From contig JAKSJA010000015.1 in the NCBI GenBank assembly GCA_024398495.1, positions 1 through 44,291 on the forward strand: a DNA stretch of 44,291 bases, in the 5' to 3' direction. Positions 20,267 to 28,327 of the stretch are shown here, one piece after another. Made by a program: the position numbers and the translations under genes. The notes under the pieces were generated by a model. It saw only the letters and a program-made list of their open reading frames with translations. It made no database searches and had not been told where the DNA came from. This stretch comes from Bacteroidaceae bacterium (lineage in GTDB: Bacteria; Bacteroidota; Bacteroidia; Bacteroidales; Bacteroidaceae). Positions within the stretch are counted from its first letter, which is position 1. Each line of letters starts with the position of its first letter.

Positions 20267-20274
20267 TATCTTTG
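20267..20274 (+). promoter_or_regulatory. -7 promoter element for the deoxynucleoside kinase pair (leaderless)
   Basis: TATCTTTG ends only 4 bases before the ATG of the first kinase gene. With the usual spacing to the start site, transcription would begin at or within a base or two of the ATG, predicting a leaderless mRNA. The -33 region is AT-rich without a perfect TTTG. Confidence 0.6.
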
Positions 20275-20278
20275 CACT

Positions 20279-20899
20279 ATGCATATAGCAATCGCTGGGA
20301 ATATAGGTAGTGGTAAGACAACACTTACAAATATGTTGGCAAAACATTATGGATGGATACCAAGGTTTGAAAGTGTTACTTTTAACCCATATCTGGAAGA
20401 TTATTATAAAGACATGAAACGCTGGAGTTTCTGTCTGGAGGTTTATTTCTTGAAAGAACGTTTTAAGGATTCCTTGGAGATAGCTGGTAGTAACGATGTT
20501 ATAGTGCAGGATAGGAGTATATTTGAGGGGGTGTATGTTTTTGCGGCTAATAATATGTCACAAGGCAATCTTTCTAAACAGGATTTTGAAACGTATATGA
20601 ATCTTTTCAGTGCGATGATGTCTGTTACTCCTGAGCCAGATTTGATGATATATCTAAAATCTTCGCTACAACATCTCGTGGCACAGATACAGAAACGTGG
20701 TCGTGAGTATGAACAGAGTATGCCTATTGAATATCTGCAGGGATTAAATGAGAGGTACGATGATTTTATTTACAATAGGTATAAGGGGCGTGTGCTTGTG
20801 GTTGAAGCGGATGGTATGAATTTTAAAGAAAATCCAAAAGATTTTGCTGCTATCACAGATAGGATAGACTCGTTGCTTTACGGTCTTTTCCCCGAATGA
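20279..20899 (+). CDS. Deoxynucleoside kinase (first of tandem pair)
   Basis: This 206-residue protein is of the dNK/dCK/dGK family, which phosphorylates deoxynucleosides at the 5' position for nucleotide salvage. It has the P-loop GNIGSGKTT (7-15), the substrate-binding ERS-like VQDRSIFEG, and the lid with RGREYEQSM. It resembles the tandem dAK/dGK subunits known from lactobacilli, which act as a heterodimer. Which base it prefers cannot be read from the sequence. The second copy lies 32 bases downstream. Confidence 0.92.
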   Translation: MHIAIAGNIGSGKTTLTNMLAKHYGWIPRFESVTFNPYLEDYYKDMKRWSFCLEVYFLKERFKDSLEIAGSNDVIVQDRSIFEGVYVFAANNMSQGNLSKQDFETYMNLFSAMMSVTPEPDLMIYLKSSLQHLVAQIQKRGREYEQSMPIEYLQGLNERYDDFIYNRYKGRVLVVEADGMNFKENPKDFAAITDRIDSLLYGLFPE

Positions 20900-20931
20900 A
20901 ATAATATAAAACTAATATAAAATAAAACATT

Positions 20932-21549
20932 ATGCATATAGCAATCGCAGGAAATATTGGCAGTGGCAAAACTACTTTGACAAAAATGCTGGCAAAGAGA
21001 TATGGCTGGGAACCTCGTTTTGAATCTGTAGAGTATAATCCTTATCTTCAGGATTTCTACAATGATATGAAACGTTGGAGTTTCAATTTGCAGATATATT
21101 TTCTTAATACTAGATTCAAAGATGTTGTGGAACTTTCAAAGACATCAAAGACAATAGTCCAGGATAGGACGATATATGAGGATGCAAAAATCTTTGCACC
21201 AAATATTCATGCTATGGGAAATATGACCGATAGGGATTTTCAAACATATTCTGATTTGTTTGAGCTTATGATGTCGTTGGTGAAGAAACCTGATTTGATG
21301 ATTTATCTTCGTTCTTCTATTCCGAATCTTGTAGCACAGATACAGAAACGTGGTCGTGAATATGAACAGAGTATGCAACTTGATTATCTGAAAGGACTGA
21401 ATGACCGCTATGAAGAGTGGATCGGTTCTTATGATGGCCGTCTTCTTGTGCTTGATGTGGATACATTGAAGTTCGAAGAAAATCCAAAGGACTTTGAGAC
21501 AATAACAGAAAAGATTGATTCATTGCTCTTTGGACTTTTCCCTATGTAG
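20932..21549 (+). CDS. Deoxynucleoside kinase (second of tandem pair)
   Basis: This is a 205-residue paralogue of the preceding gene, with the same P-loop GNIGSGKTT, VQDRTIYED in place of VQDRSIFEG, and an identical lid motif RGREYEQSM. The two proteins align end to end without gaps of note, so they arose by tandem duplication. The differences around the DR(S/T) segment suggest different deoxynucleoside preference, or the two halves of a heterodimer. A strong terminator follows. Confidence 0.92.
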   Translation: MHIAIAGNIGSGKTTLTKMLAKRYGWEPRFESVEYNPYLQDFYNDMKRWSFNLQIYFLNTRFKDVVELSKTSKTIVQDRTIYEDAKIFAPNIHAMGNMTDRDFQTYSDLFELMMSLVKKPDLMIYLRSSIPNLVAQIQKRGREYEQSMQLDYLKGLNDRYEEWIGSYDGRLLVLDVDTLKFEENPKDFETITEKIDSLLFGLFPM

Positions 21550-21585
21550 GGTGTTTGCTGTTTGTCGTACTGAAATGGTGGAAAT

Positions 21586-21617
21586 GAAAAGCGGCTGATT
21601 CACATCGGCCGCTTTTC
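21586..21617 (+). terminator. Intrinsic terminator after the kinase pair
   Basis: A perfect 10-bp stem GAAAAGCGGC / GCCGCTTTTC with a 12-base loop lies 37 bases after the second kinase stop. The four T residues within the 3' arm and following TTC give a short T-tract. It can also act on convergent transcription of the secreted-protein gene. Confidence 0.8.
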
Positions 21618-21661
21618 TCGTAATAACTTAAAAACTAAAACTTATACTATGAAAACAATTA

Positions 21662-22009
21662 TTATTTTATCAACTTTTTGTTAACCAAAGTCGCATTTAA
21701 AGCCCTAAGGTATTTTTTGTACTGGTCTTGCCCAAGGTACATCTTCATGTATTTTATATTCTTTTTTATTGCAATGTCCATCTTTTCGTCACGCTTGTCG
21801 TTTGTTGTTCCAATTTCTTTTATTTCTGCACAAAATGTTTTATGCGTATTTGAAACTCCTTGCAATTGTTCGTTAGATAGATTGAGATATTTGCTAAGAC
21901 TATTCATGTTTGTACTCATGTCAAATGTGTCAACACTATTAACATTTTCGACTGCCTGTGTTGTTGTGCCTATCAGGGCCATAGCAACGGTAATAAAAAT
22001 CTTTTTCAT
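21662..22009 (-). CDS. Small secreted protein, function unknown
   Basis: This 115-residue protein has a signal peptide (MKKIFITVAMALIGTTTQA) followed by a helical charged domain. The pattern of a conserved LNLSNEQLQGV segment and a later YLGQDQYKKYLRALN segment faintly recalls the Spy/CpxP-type periplasmic LTxxQ repeats. This similarity is weak and by eye only. It stands alone between a convergent terminator and the aroC end, with its own promoter upstream. Confidence 0.65.
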   Translation of the reverse strand: MKKIFITVAMALIGTTTQAVENVNSVDTFDMSTNMNSLSKYLNLSNEQLQGVSNTHKTFCAEIKEIGTTNDKRDEKMDIAIKKNIKYMKMYLGQDQYKKYLRALNATLVNKKLIK

Positions 22010-22086
22010 AAATCCTCCATTTTTTAAAATTCTTTTTCTTCAAGTCATCTATTCTTAATACTTGTGATGCCTCTCGGATTCAGATG

Positions 22087-22117
22087 CAAATGTAGGTCTT
22101 GAGGAGCTGATTGTCAA
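22087..22117 (-). promoter_or_regulatory. Promoter of the small secreted protein gene
   Basis: On the minus strand a TTGA element is followed after 19 bases by TACATTTG, matching the Bacteroidetes -33/-7 consensus. The predicted leader before the ATG at 22009 is about 70 bases. The rest of the 22.01-22.22 kb gap holds no other clear signal. Confidence 0.6.
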
Positions 22118-22221
22118 TATAATTATGACTGTTTTCGCACACAACATGACTTTTCTTGATAGAAATCAAATAATACAATGATTTATATCAATTATTTGTG
22201 TTCCTTCTTCAAAATATGTAT

Positions 22222-23118
22222 CTATACTTTATGTGCAAGTAACATAAAGTCAAGGATAGTAAGTGCAGCCATTGCTTCTACTATTGGTAGTGCACGTGGT
22301 ACTGCACACACGTCATGTCTCCCTTCGTGTTCTTTTCCTAATGTGGGGATGGGCTTAAATGCTATTCTGAAATTGATGTCCTCTCCGTTGCTTATCCCTC
22401 CAAGAATACCACCTTGTTTTGCTTCATTATGTTCGCTCCCTTTCATTGCTGCTGCTGCAAAGCCTTCTCCATATTCAAATCCCTTTACAGCGTTGATGCT
22501 GAGCATTGCCATTCCAAGGGTAGCGTGTAGTTTGTCATATATCGGTTCTCCGAGGCCTATGGGGCATCCTTTTATTGTGCAAGAAATTATACCACCGCAT
22601 GTGTCGCCTTGAAGCCATGCCTCATGGATTCTTTCATATAAATCATCTTCGTTTTCTATTTCAGCTTTAATTGTTATCCCTTTGCTGTTGAGAATTATTT
22701 TTGCAAAGGCCCCTGCCACGACGCGTACTACCGTCTCTCGAGCCGAAGCACGCCCACCGCCACGATAATCTCGGAGACCATATTTTTTTTGGTAAGTGAA
22801 ATCTGCATGTCCCTTGCGGAATACATCGCGCAGATTGTCATAATCTTGTGGTTGCTGATCGTTGTTATGTATTATGAACGCAATAGGAGTGCCTGTGCTT
22901 TTCCCTTCGAAAACTCCGCTGAGGATCTCCACCTTGTCGTCTTCTCTGCGCGCAGAGTCAAAGGGGTTCTTTGCGGATTTTCTTTTATCCACCTCCTGTT
23001 GTATAAAGTCTGTGTCAATGAGTATGTTTGATGGAAAACCATCAAGAACTCCACCGATACATATACCGTGGCTTTCGCCGAAAGTGGTAAGTCTTAATAT
23101 GTTTCCAAAGGTATTCAT
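22222..23118 (-). CDS. aroC: Chorismate synthase, compact form
   Basis: AroC converts EPSP to chorismate with reduced FMN, the last step of the shikimate pathway. The family signatures are present: TTFGESHG (His-containing), [13 protein letters not shown] with the second catalytic His, [29 protein letters not shown], and [18 protein letters not shown]. At 298 residues it is about 55-60 shorter than usual (about 350-360). The deletions fall between GITIKAE and GDTCGG, in the SEHN...GGISNG loop, and before GRHD. The frame is open throughout. The gene starts 3 bases after the slyD stop. Confidence 0.93.
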   Translation of the reverse strand: MNTFGNILRLTTFGESHGICIGGVLDGFPSNILIDTDFIQQEVDKRKSAKNPFDSARREDDKVEILSGVFEGKSTGTPIAFIIHNNDQQPQDYDNLRDVFRKGHADFTYQKKYGLRDYRGGGRASARETVVRVVAGAFAKIILNSKGITIKAEIENEDDLYERIHEAWLQGDTCGGIISCTIKGCPIGLGEPIYDKLHATLGMAMLSINAVKGFEYGEGFAAAAMKGSEHNEAKQGGILGGISNGEDINFRIAFKPIPTLGKEHEGRHDVCAVPRALPIVEAMAALTILDFMLLAHKV

Positions 23119-23121
23119 CTA

Positions 23122-23706
23122 TTAATGGTTTTTGCACTCACAATGATGGTCGTGCCCTCCACATTCTCCGTGCCCGCACCCATCATGGTGGCAGTGTCCG
23201 CAACTGCATCCATCCTCATCACTACCTGACAGGAATGCGATAAATTTGTCAATTTCTTCCGTAGTAGCATCACGGTTTTCTAAAACTTTGCCTTTGTATT
23301 CAATTATCTCGCCAGCCAACGGATGATTAAAATCCATAATTACTTTTTCTTCAGTAATGTCAACGACGTGTCCAAAAAGTTTCATGCCGTCTTCATTCTG
23401 CATAGGTACGTCAGCGCCTTTGTAAATGTGATCATGGTCGAAATGGCCGTTGATAGAAAAGATGTTGTGGTCAAGTTCTAGTATGCGCTTTTCGTCTATT
23501 TGCCCGTATGCTTCATCAGCGGTTAGCGTAAAATCGAATTCTTCTCCTTGTGGTACATCTATGATGTGTTTTTCAAAGGCCTCAAGGGTATATCCCATGC
23601 CACTGATGAAAGTAAATGGTTGGTTTTCTCGTGTGCGTTCTCTCAAATGTTTTCCGTTCTCGTCTTCTGTGTAGAGGTTGTACTCAACTGCAATGTATCT
23701 GTTCAT
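23122..23706 (-). CDS. slyD: SlyD-like FKBP peptidyl-prolyl isomerase with His/Cys-rich tail
   Basis: This 194-residue protein catalyses cis-trans proline isomerisation and acts as a chaperone. It has the SlyD FKBP core (FTFISGMGYTLEAFEKHI and the insert-in-flap region with HVVDITEEKVIMDFNHPLAGE) and a C-terminal tail of about 30 residues dense in His and Cys (for example CSCGHCHHDGCGHG), suited to nickel or zinc binding. ATG at 23706 is chosen. The longer frame runs into the neighbouring RNA gene. It is co-transcribed with aroC. Confidence 0.92.
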   Translation of the reverse strand: MNRYIAVEYNLYTEDENGKHLRERTRENQPFTFISGMGYTLEAFEKHIIDVPQGEEFDFTLTADEAYGQIDEKRILELDHNIFSINGHFDHDHIYKGADVPMQNEDGMKLFGHVVDITEEKVIMDFNHPLAGEIIEYKGKVLENRDATTEEIDKFIAFLSGSDEDGCSCGHCHHDGCGHGECGGHDHHCECKNH

Positions 23707-23733
23707 AATCGTTATGGTTGTTTTAGAAAAGAA

Positions 23734-23829
23734 GGGTAAGCTACTCACATCGCACCGCTACAACCTAATACCCTTGCTCCGGTCAAGGCCTGGGGGATTC
23801 AAAGGGAGCTGGTCGTATAAGACTTACCC
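23734..23829 (-). ncRNA. ffs: Signal recognition particle RNA (4.5S type)
   Basis: On the minus strand an approximately 96-base RNA is bounded by complementary ends GGGTAAG and CTTACCC. In its centre, AATCCC pairs with GGGTATT, enclosing the SRP helix-8 internal loop strands CCAGG and AGCAA and a short CC/GG stem with a six-base loop. That is the conserved Ffh-binding core layout (CAGG...AGCA). The promoter -7 box lies just upstream with the predicted start at the first G. The call rests on this core and the hairpin shape; no covariance search was possible. Confidence 0.75.
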
Positions 23830-23835
23830 AATGCG

Positions 23836-23867
23836 CAAAGGTACTATAATTTTCTGTTTTGCCAAAA
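23836..23867 (-). promoter_or_regulatory. Promoter of the SRP RNA
   Basis: TACCTTTG (minus strand, 23836-23843) matches the -7 consensus and lies 6 bases before the start of the RNA. A TTTTGG segment about 18 bases further upstream fits a -33 element. The match supports the mapped 5' end of the RNA. Confidence 0.7.
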
Positions 23868-23917
23868 TTTTTCTTTTAAAGATTAGTTTTTAATTAATAT
23901 AGTTGTTACTTTTTTTG

Positions 23918-23925
23918 TACCTTTG
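23918..23925 (+). promoter_or_regulatory. -7 promoter element for the glycosyltransferase operon
   Basis: TACCTTTG lies 21 bases before the ATG of the glycosyltransferase gene, giving a leader of about 15 bases. The -33 region is AT-rich without a perfect TTTG. Confidence 0.6.
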
Positions 23926-23946
23926 TCGCAAATACAATGAAACAGT

Positions 23947-24903
23947 ATGGATATATCGGTTGTTGTCCCTTTGTTTAATGAGGCTGAATCCCTGCCAGAA
24001 CTTTATGCGTGGATAGAGAGGGTAATGAAAGAAAATGGCTTTTCCTATGAAGTGATATTCGTCAATGACGGAAGTACGGATAATTCATGGGAGGTGATTC
24101 GTAATTTGAGCATTCATCCGGAAGTTCATGGCATTAAATTCCGCAGAAATTATGGTAAGAGCCCTGCTTTGTATTGTGGTTTTAGGGTGGCACAGGGGGA
24201 TGTCGTCATTACTATGGATGCTGATTTGCAGGATTCTCCAGATGAGATACCGGAATTGTTCCGTATGATAAAAGAAGATGGTTACGACCTTGTGTCTGGT
24301 TTTAAGATGAACCGCAAGAAAGGCGACCCGTTGTCAAAGACAATTCCTACGAAACTTTTTAATGCAACTGCTCGCAAGGTCAGTGGCATCCATAATCTTC
24401 ATGATTTCAACTGTGGACTGAAGGCTTATCGTAAGGAGGTGATAAAGAATATAGAGGTGTATGGCGAGATGCATCGTTATATACCATACCTTGCAAAAAA
24501 TGCTGGTTTTGATAAGATTGGCGAAAAACATGTTCGTCATCAGGCTCGTCAGTATGGAAAGTCAAAATTTATGGGATGGAATCGTTTTGTCAATGGCTAT
24601 CTTGATTTGATTACGCTGTGGTTCTTGAGTACATTCGGTAAAAAACCGATGCACGTTTTTGGTTTCTTGGGTTCGATAATGTTTTTTATCGGTTTCATTG
24701 CAGTTATTGTTATAGGTACTGTAAAAATATGTGCTCTGATGAATGGTACACCGGCTCGTCTTATTACGGATATGCCTTATTTCTACATTGCTCTGACTAT
24801 GATGTTGCTCGGAACACAGTTCTTCCTTGCTGGTTTTGTTGCCGATTTGGTAAGTCGCAGTTCTTCTAGCAGGAATGACTATCAAATAGAAGATACATTA
24901 TAG
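23947..24903 (+). CDS. GT2 family glycosyltransferase, DPM1/ArnC-like membrane type
   Basis: This 318-residue enzyme transfers a sugar from a nucleotide donor to a polyprenyl phosphate or similar lipid on the inner face of the inner membrane. It has the GT-A start VVVPLFNEAESLPEL, the DXD-type DADLQDSPDEIP (about 95-106), the acceptor-loop motif ARQYGKSKF, and two C-terminal transmembrane helices (about 237-260 and 278-300) typical of the ArnC/YkoT group. The stop is followed at once by the next ATG. Confidence 0.88.
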   Translation: MDISVVVPLFNEAESLPELYAWIERVMKENGFSYEVIFVNDGSTDNSWEVIRNLSIHPEVHGIKFRRNYGKSPALYCGFRVAQGDVVITMDADLQDSPDEIPELFRMIKEDGYDLVSGFKMNRKKGDPLSKTIPTKLFNATARKVSGIHNLHDFNCGLKAYRKEVIKNIEVYGEMHRYIPYLAKNAGFDKIGEKHVRHQARQYGKSKFMGWNRFVNGYLDLITLWFLSTFGKKPMHVFGFLGSIMFFIGFIAVIVIGTVKICALMNGTPARLITDMPYFYIALTMMLLGTQFFLAGFVADLVSRSSSSRNDYQIEDTL

Positions 24904-25419
24904 ATGACAATGAATAGGCGTACATTTCTCTCTATTGGATTGTTTGTAGTTCTTCTGATCCAGATGGTAGCATGTTCTTCCATCGACTGTCCGTTTATGA
25001 ATACGGTATATACTACGTATCAACTGAAACAGGGAGAAGAACAGGCGGATACTCTTAGAGATACTCTTTCTGTATGGATCCATCGTTTTGATGCAACAGA
25101 TTCCGTGGTACTTAATAAAGCCGTTAATGTGACTTCTTTCAATTTGCTTATGAGTTACACTAATCCGGAAGACTCATTGTTTTTCTGTATTGTGCATAAA
25201 GGGTCAAAAGAATCACAAGTCTTTTCAATGATTTTGGATACTGTTGTGGTAAGGAAAACAAATATACCGCATTTTGAATCCGTAGACTGTAGCCCTAAGT
25301 ATTTTCATGAGATAACAGATGTCAATTATACACACAATGGTATTAACCTTATAGAAATAAAGAATACATCGGTAACGTATGAACCGAAGAATCATTTTTA
25401 TATTTATTTTAAGCATTAG
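24904..25419 (+). CDS. DUF6452-like lipoprotein
   Basis: This 171-residue protein has a signal sequence ending in a lipobox-like MVAC|SS, so it is probably a lipoprotein. The body is strand-rich. Its position directly before a DUF6048 gene matches the Bacteroidetes DUF6452/DUF6048 pair, of unknown function. An alternative start at 24910 would remove two residues. The following gene overlaps its last 41 bases in another frame. Confidence 0.72.
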   Translation: MTMNRRTFLSIGLFVVLLIQMVACSSIDCPFMNTVYTTYQLKQGEEQADTLRDTLSVWIHRFDATDSVVLNKAVNVTSFNLLMSYTNPEDSLFFCIVHKGSKESQVFSMILDTVVVRKTNIPHFESVDCSPKYFHEITDVNYTHNGINLIEIKNTSVTYEPKNHFYIYFKH

Positions 25420-26035
25420 TCTTTTGCCATTATCAGCACAGACGCCAATACAGACGGAACAACGAGATACCATATTTCGTTCTGTGGCGGTATGGGCAAA
25501 TCTCGTGGGATTTGGGAAACTTGCTTTTTCCGATTATGGAGAATATGAGGCTGGTGTGAGGGTAAGCATCAAAGATGTATTTTATCCTACTGTTGAAGTT
25601 GGTGTCGGGAAGGCTGACCATGACGATGATGTTACTGGCATACATTACGATTGTTCTGCACCATATTTTAAAATAGGATGCGATTATAACATGTTGAAGA
25701 ATAAGCATGATGATTATAAAGTGTTTGCCGGCATACGTTATGCTTTTACTTCTTTCAAGGCAAATATCTCGCGACCTGGGCTTATTGACCCTGCATGGGG
25801 TGGTACTTGTGATTATAAGATTGATGGTGCTAAGTGTACTCAGCATTGGGCAGAAGTTGTGGGAGGATTGGATGCAAAGGTGTGGGGACCATTGCATCTT
25901 GGTTGGACAGTACGTTATCTGCAGCGGCTTGCTTTTAGTGTCGATGAAATCGGTAATGTGTGGTATGTACCAGGATTTGGTAAGAGTGATACCACGGGGT
26001 GGAATGCCACGTTTAATATAACATTACAGTTGTGA
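25379..26035 (+). CDS. DUF6048-like outer-membrane protein
   Basis: This 218-residue protein has a signal peptide ending near LPLSAQ and a predicted eight-strand-type barrel: alternating strands, the GVRVSIKDVFYPTVEVGVGKAD segment, and a C-terminal ATFNITLQL strand. It resembles the DUF6048 partner of DUF6452 lipoproteins. The function is unknown. Its start lies inside the DUF6452 gene and its stop overlaps the apbE GTG (GTGA), indicating translational coupling. Confidence 0.72.
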   Translation: MNRRIIFIFILSISLLPLSAQTPIQTEQRDTIFRSVAVWANLVGFGKLAFSDYGEYEAGVRVSIKDVFYPTVEVGVGKADHDDDVTGIHYDCSAPYFKIGCDYNMLKNKHDDYKVFAGIRYAFTSFKANISRPGLIDPAWGGTCDYKIDGAKCTQHWAEVVGGLDAKVWGPLHLGWTVRYLQRLAFSVDEIGNVWYVPGFGKSDTTGWNATFNITLQL

Positions 26036-27045
26036 AGAATGTTTGGAGAATATCTTTCTTGCTATTGTTGATAATAGGTTCTGTGTGGGCGATATACAGA
26101 CATAACAATATGCCTTATCAGCATGGGAATGGTTATATCTTTGGTACCGTTTATTCTGTTGCATATCAGTATGATGATACTCTTGATAGCCTTATAATTG
26201 ATAGACTTAATACTGTTGACGCATCATTGTCCTTTTTTAATGATACGTCAGTCATAACAAAAGTTAACAATAATACCCCAGTTAATTTGTCTTATGACTT
26301 TATTCAGGTATTCAAAAAGGCAGAATATGTATCTGATGCAACAAATGGTGCTTTTGACATTACAGTTGCTCCTTTGGTAAATTTATGGGGGTTTGGTTTC
26401 AAGGGTAACTGTCGGCAGGATGTTGATACACATCTTCTGGATTCCATACGTCAGTTCGTGGGGTATAGGAAAGTGCGTATCTCATGTAATCGTATCGTGA
26501 AATCTGATCCTCGTGCTATCCTTGACTGCAGTGGTATTGCTAAAGGCTATGGTGCTGATGCTGTTGCTGCTTTGTTTGATGAAAAGGGAATAAAGAATTA
26601 TATGATTGAGATTGGTGGCGAGATAGTGTCAAAAGGCGTCAATGACAAGAAACAACCATGGAAAATTGGGGTTATCAAACCTGTTGATGACAGTCTTTCT
26701 GTTACAGGAGAACTCCAAACAATGCTTGCTGTAAATGATGTGTGTATGGCTACAAGCGGCAACTATCGCAGGTTTTATTATAAGGATGGAAAGAAATATG
26801 CTCATACCATTGACCCCATAACTGGGTGCCCTGTGCAACATAGTATATTGTCGGCAACAGTTATTGCTCCTTCTTGTGCTACTGCAGATGCTTTCGCTAC
26901 AGCCTTTATGGTTATGGGATTGGAGAGGACAAAGAAACTTTTGGATGAGCATACCGAACTCATGGCATATATTATTTATGCGGGTAAAAATGGTAAAAAT
27001 GAGGTGTGGCTGTCTCCTAAAATGAAGACATTTATCTGTCAATGA
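26032..27045 (+). CDS. apbE: FAD:protein FMN transferase (ApbE)
   Basis: ApbE attaches FMN covalently to threonine residues of redox proteins such as RnfG/NqrC, outside the inner membrane. The 337-residue product has an N-terminal membrane anchor (5-22), SGIAKGYGADAVAALF, NYMIEIGGEIV, YAHTIDPITGCPV and ATADAFATAFMVMG, covering the FAD and metal sites. The start is GTG overlapping the preceding stop. The crp-like gene follows 11 bases later. Confidence 0.92.
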   Translation: MKNVWRISFLLLLIIGSVWAIYRHNNMPYQHGNGYIFGTVYSVAYQYDDTLDSLIIDRLNTVDASLSFFNDTSVITKVNNNTPVNLSYDFIQVFKKAEYVSDATNGAFDITVAPLVNLWGFGFKGNCRQDVDTHLLDSIRQFVGYRKVRISCNRIVKSDPRAILDCSGIAKGYGADAVAALFDEKGIKNYMIEIGGEIVSKGVNDKKQPWKIGVIKPVDDSLSVTGELQTMLAVNDVCMATSGNYRRFYYKDGKKYAHTIDPITGCPVQHSILSATVIAPSCATADAFATAFMVMGLERTKKLLDEHTELMAYIIYAGKNGKNEVWLSPKMKTFICQ

Positions 27046-27056
27046 TATGATACTCA

Positions 27057-27746
27057 ATGGAAGATCTTTCTATCTTTTCAACATTGCTTAATTATCCGAT
27101 CTTTAATGGATTGGGTAGGATAGACCTTGAAGGTGTCGTCAGCCAGACAAGATTTGATTTCCGAAAGGTTGCTGCTGGAAAAACTATTGCTGTTGTAGAT
27201 TCTGTTTGTGACAAGGTGTTTTTCCTTCTCAGTGGAACGGTTGAAATCATACGCAATGCCGCTGATCATGGATATGTTATTACAGAGAAATTGTCGGCAC
27301 CTATGCTCTTCCAAACAGAGTGCCTTTTTGGGTATCAGCGACGTTTTACACATACTTTTATTGCGCATACTCCTGTCAGTATCATGACTATTGACAGAGA
27401 TGAGGTAATGAAGTTTATGGAGACCTATCCGGTTGTGCGTATGAATGTCATCAATCAACTTGCAGAATCTCTTTTGAAAGAGCGTTCTGTAGTATGGAAA
27501 CATCAATATTCGTCACTTACGGACAGGTTGATAGCGTTTATATCAAATCACCTTATTTATAAGGCTGGGGAGAAACAAATAAAAATAAAGATGGTGCGTC
27601 TTGCACATGAACTCAATGCTTCACGATTGGATGTGTCAAAAGCTCTTAATACCCTTAACGACTTACATATGATAAAACTTGGTAGGGGTGGCTTTATTGT
27701 ACCGAAGATGGAATTGTTACTGAACTATAAATCAGTTATTGTCTGA
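27057..27746 (+). CDS. Crp/Fnr family transcriptional regulator
   Basis: This 229-residue protein has an N-terminal cyclic-nucleotide-binding-like barrel (about 20-135; GKTIAVVDSVCDKVFFLLSG) and a C-terminal winged helix with the recognition segment LNASRLDVSKALNTLNDL. There is no Fe-S cysteine cluster of the Fnr type. The ligand and targets are unknown. As the last gene of the apbE operon it may control that operon or redox genes. Its 3' end overlaps the convergent phosphopantetheinyl transferase by 22 bases. Confidence 0.88.
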   Translation: MEDLSIFSTLLNYPIFNGLGRIDLEGVVSQTRFDFRKVAAGKTIAVVDSVCDKVFFLLSGTVEIIRNAADHGYVITEKLSAPMLFQTECLFGYQRRFTHTFIAHTPVSIMTIDRDEVMKFMETYPVVRMNVINQLAESLLKERSVVWKHQYSSLTDRLIAFISNHLIYKAGEKQIKIKMVRLAHELNASRLDVSKALNTLNDLHMIKLGRGGFIVPKMELLLNYKSVIV

Positions 27747-28327
27747 TTTTTATTCGTTGGAGTAGCAACGGAATAAATGTATCTTTTTTCTTTATGACTT
27801 ATTGTCTTTGTTTCTGCGCTTCCATCAAGAGCATTTATTATGTTGTCATTTATGCCCGTACCATGCATTTTCAATACAGCTTCTTTCTTTGTCCATATTG
27901 TTATGAAGGCTTCTTCCCTGTTGCTAGATTCCTCGATCATTTTTTGTTCAGCATTGTTCATTGTCTTTTTTATCAGTTCTTCACTGATATGTCTTACGTT
28001 TTCAATGTCGATGCCTATCGGTGTGTTACTGACAGCAACTGCGATTGCCTCCCTACAATGTGAAATACTGAAGTGAGGGCCATCAATAATATATGGTTTT
28101 CCGTACTTTCCGTAATTGAAATATATGTGGCCTTTCTCGTTGAAACCGAAGAAATTAGTTAAAATATCTTTCAGTATTATGTATGCTTTGAGGCAGGCAA
28201 ACTGGCCAAATAGGTGTTTGAACTGCATTGCCTGTTGTCGTCGCTGTTCAGAAACGAGAGTCAACATTTTTTGTACCGTTTCTTTGGTACATTGTGACAT
28301 GTCATCAAAGATAATGACTTTTTGCAT
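27725..28327 (-). CDS. 4'-phosphopantetheinyl transferase superfamily protein
   Basis: This 200-residue Sfp-like enzyme transfers the phosphopantetheine arm from CoA to carrier proteins. The motifs are HFSISHC (about 82-88), GIDIENV with Mg-binding Asp (about 99-105), and the W-x-KKEAVLKMHG motif (about 146-156). In Bacteroidetes it may modify the acyl carrier proteins of aryl-polyene or other pathways. The carrier protein is not in the window. It adjoins the gldH gene with no gap. Confidence 0.88.
   Translation of the reverse strand: MQKVIIFDDMSQCTKETVQKMLTLVSEQRRQQAMQFKHLFGQFACLKAYIILKDILTNFFGFNEKGHIYFNYGKYGKPYIIDGPHFSISHCREAIAVAVSNTPIGIDIENVRHISEELIKKTMNNAEQKMIEESSNREEAFITIWTKKEAVLKMHGTGINDNIINALDGSAETKTISHKEKRYIYSVATPTNKNQTITDL

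Noticed and set aside
21649-21684. An 11-codon frame (MKTIIILSTFC) on the plus strand after the terminator, resembling the start of a signal peptide
   Set aside because: It stops at once and overlaps the 3' end of the convergent secreted-protein gene. It could be a gene remnant, but nothing downstream continues it.
23675-23893. A plus-strand frame through the SRP RNA region
   Set aside because: It has no recognisable protein content and runs across a structured RNA with its own promoter on the other strand.
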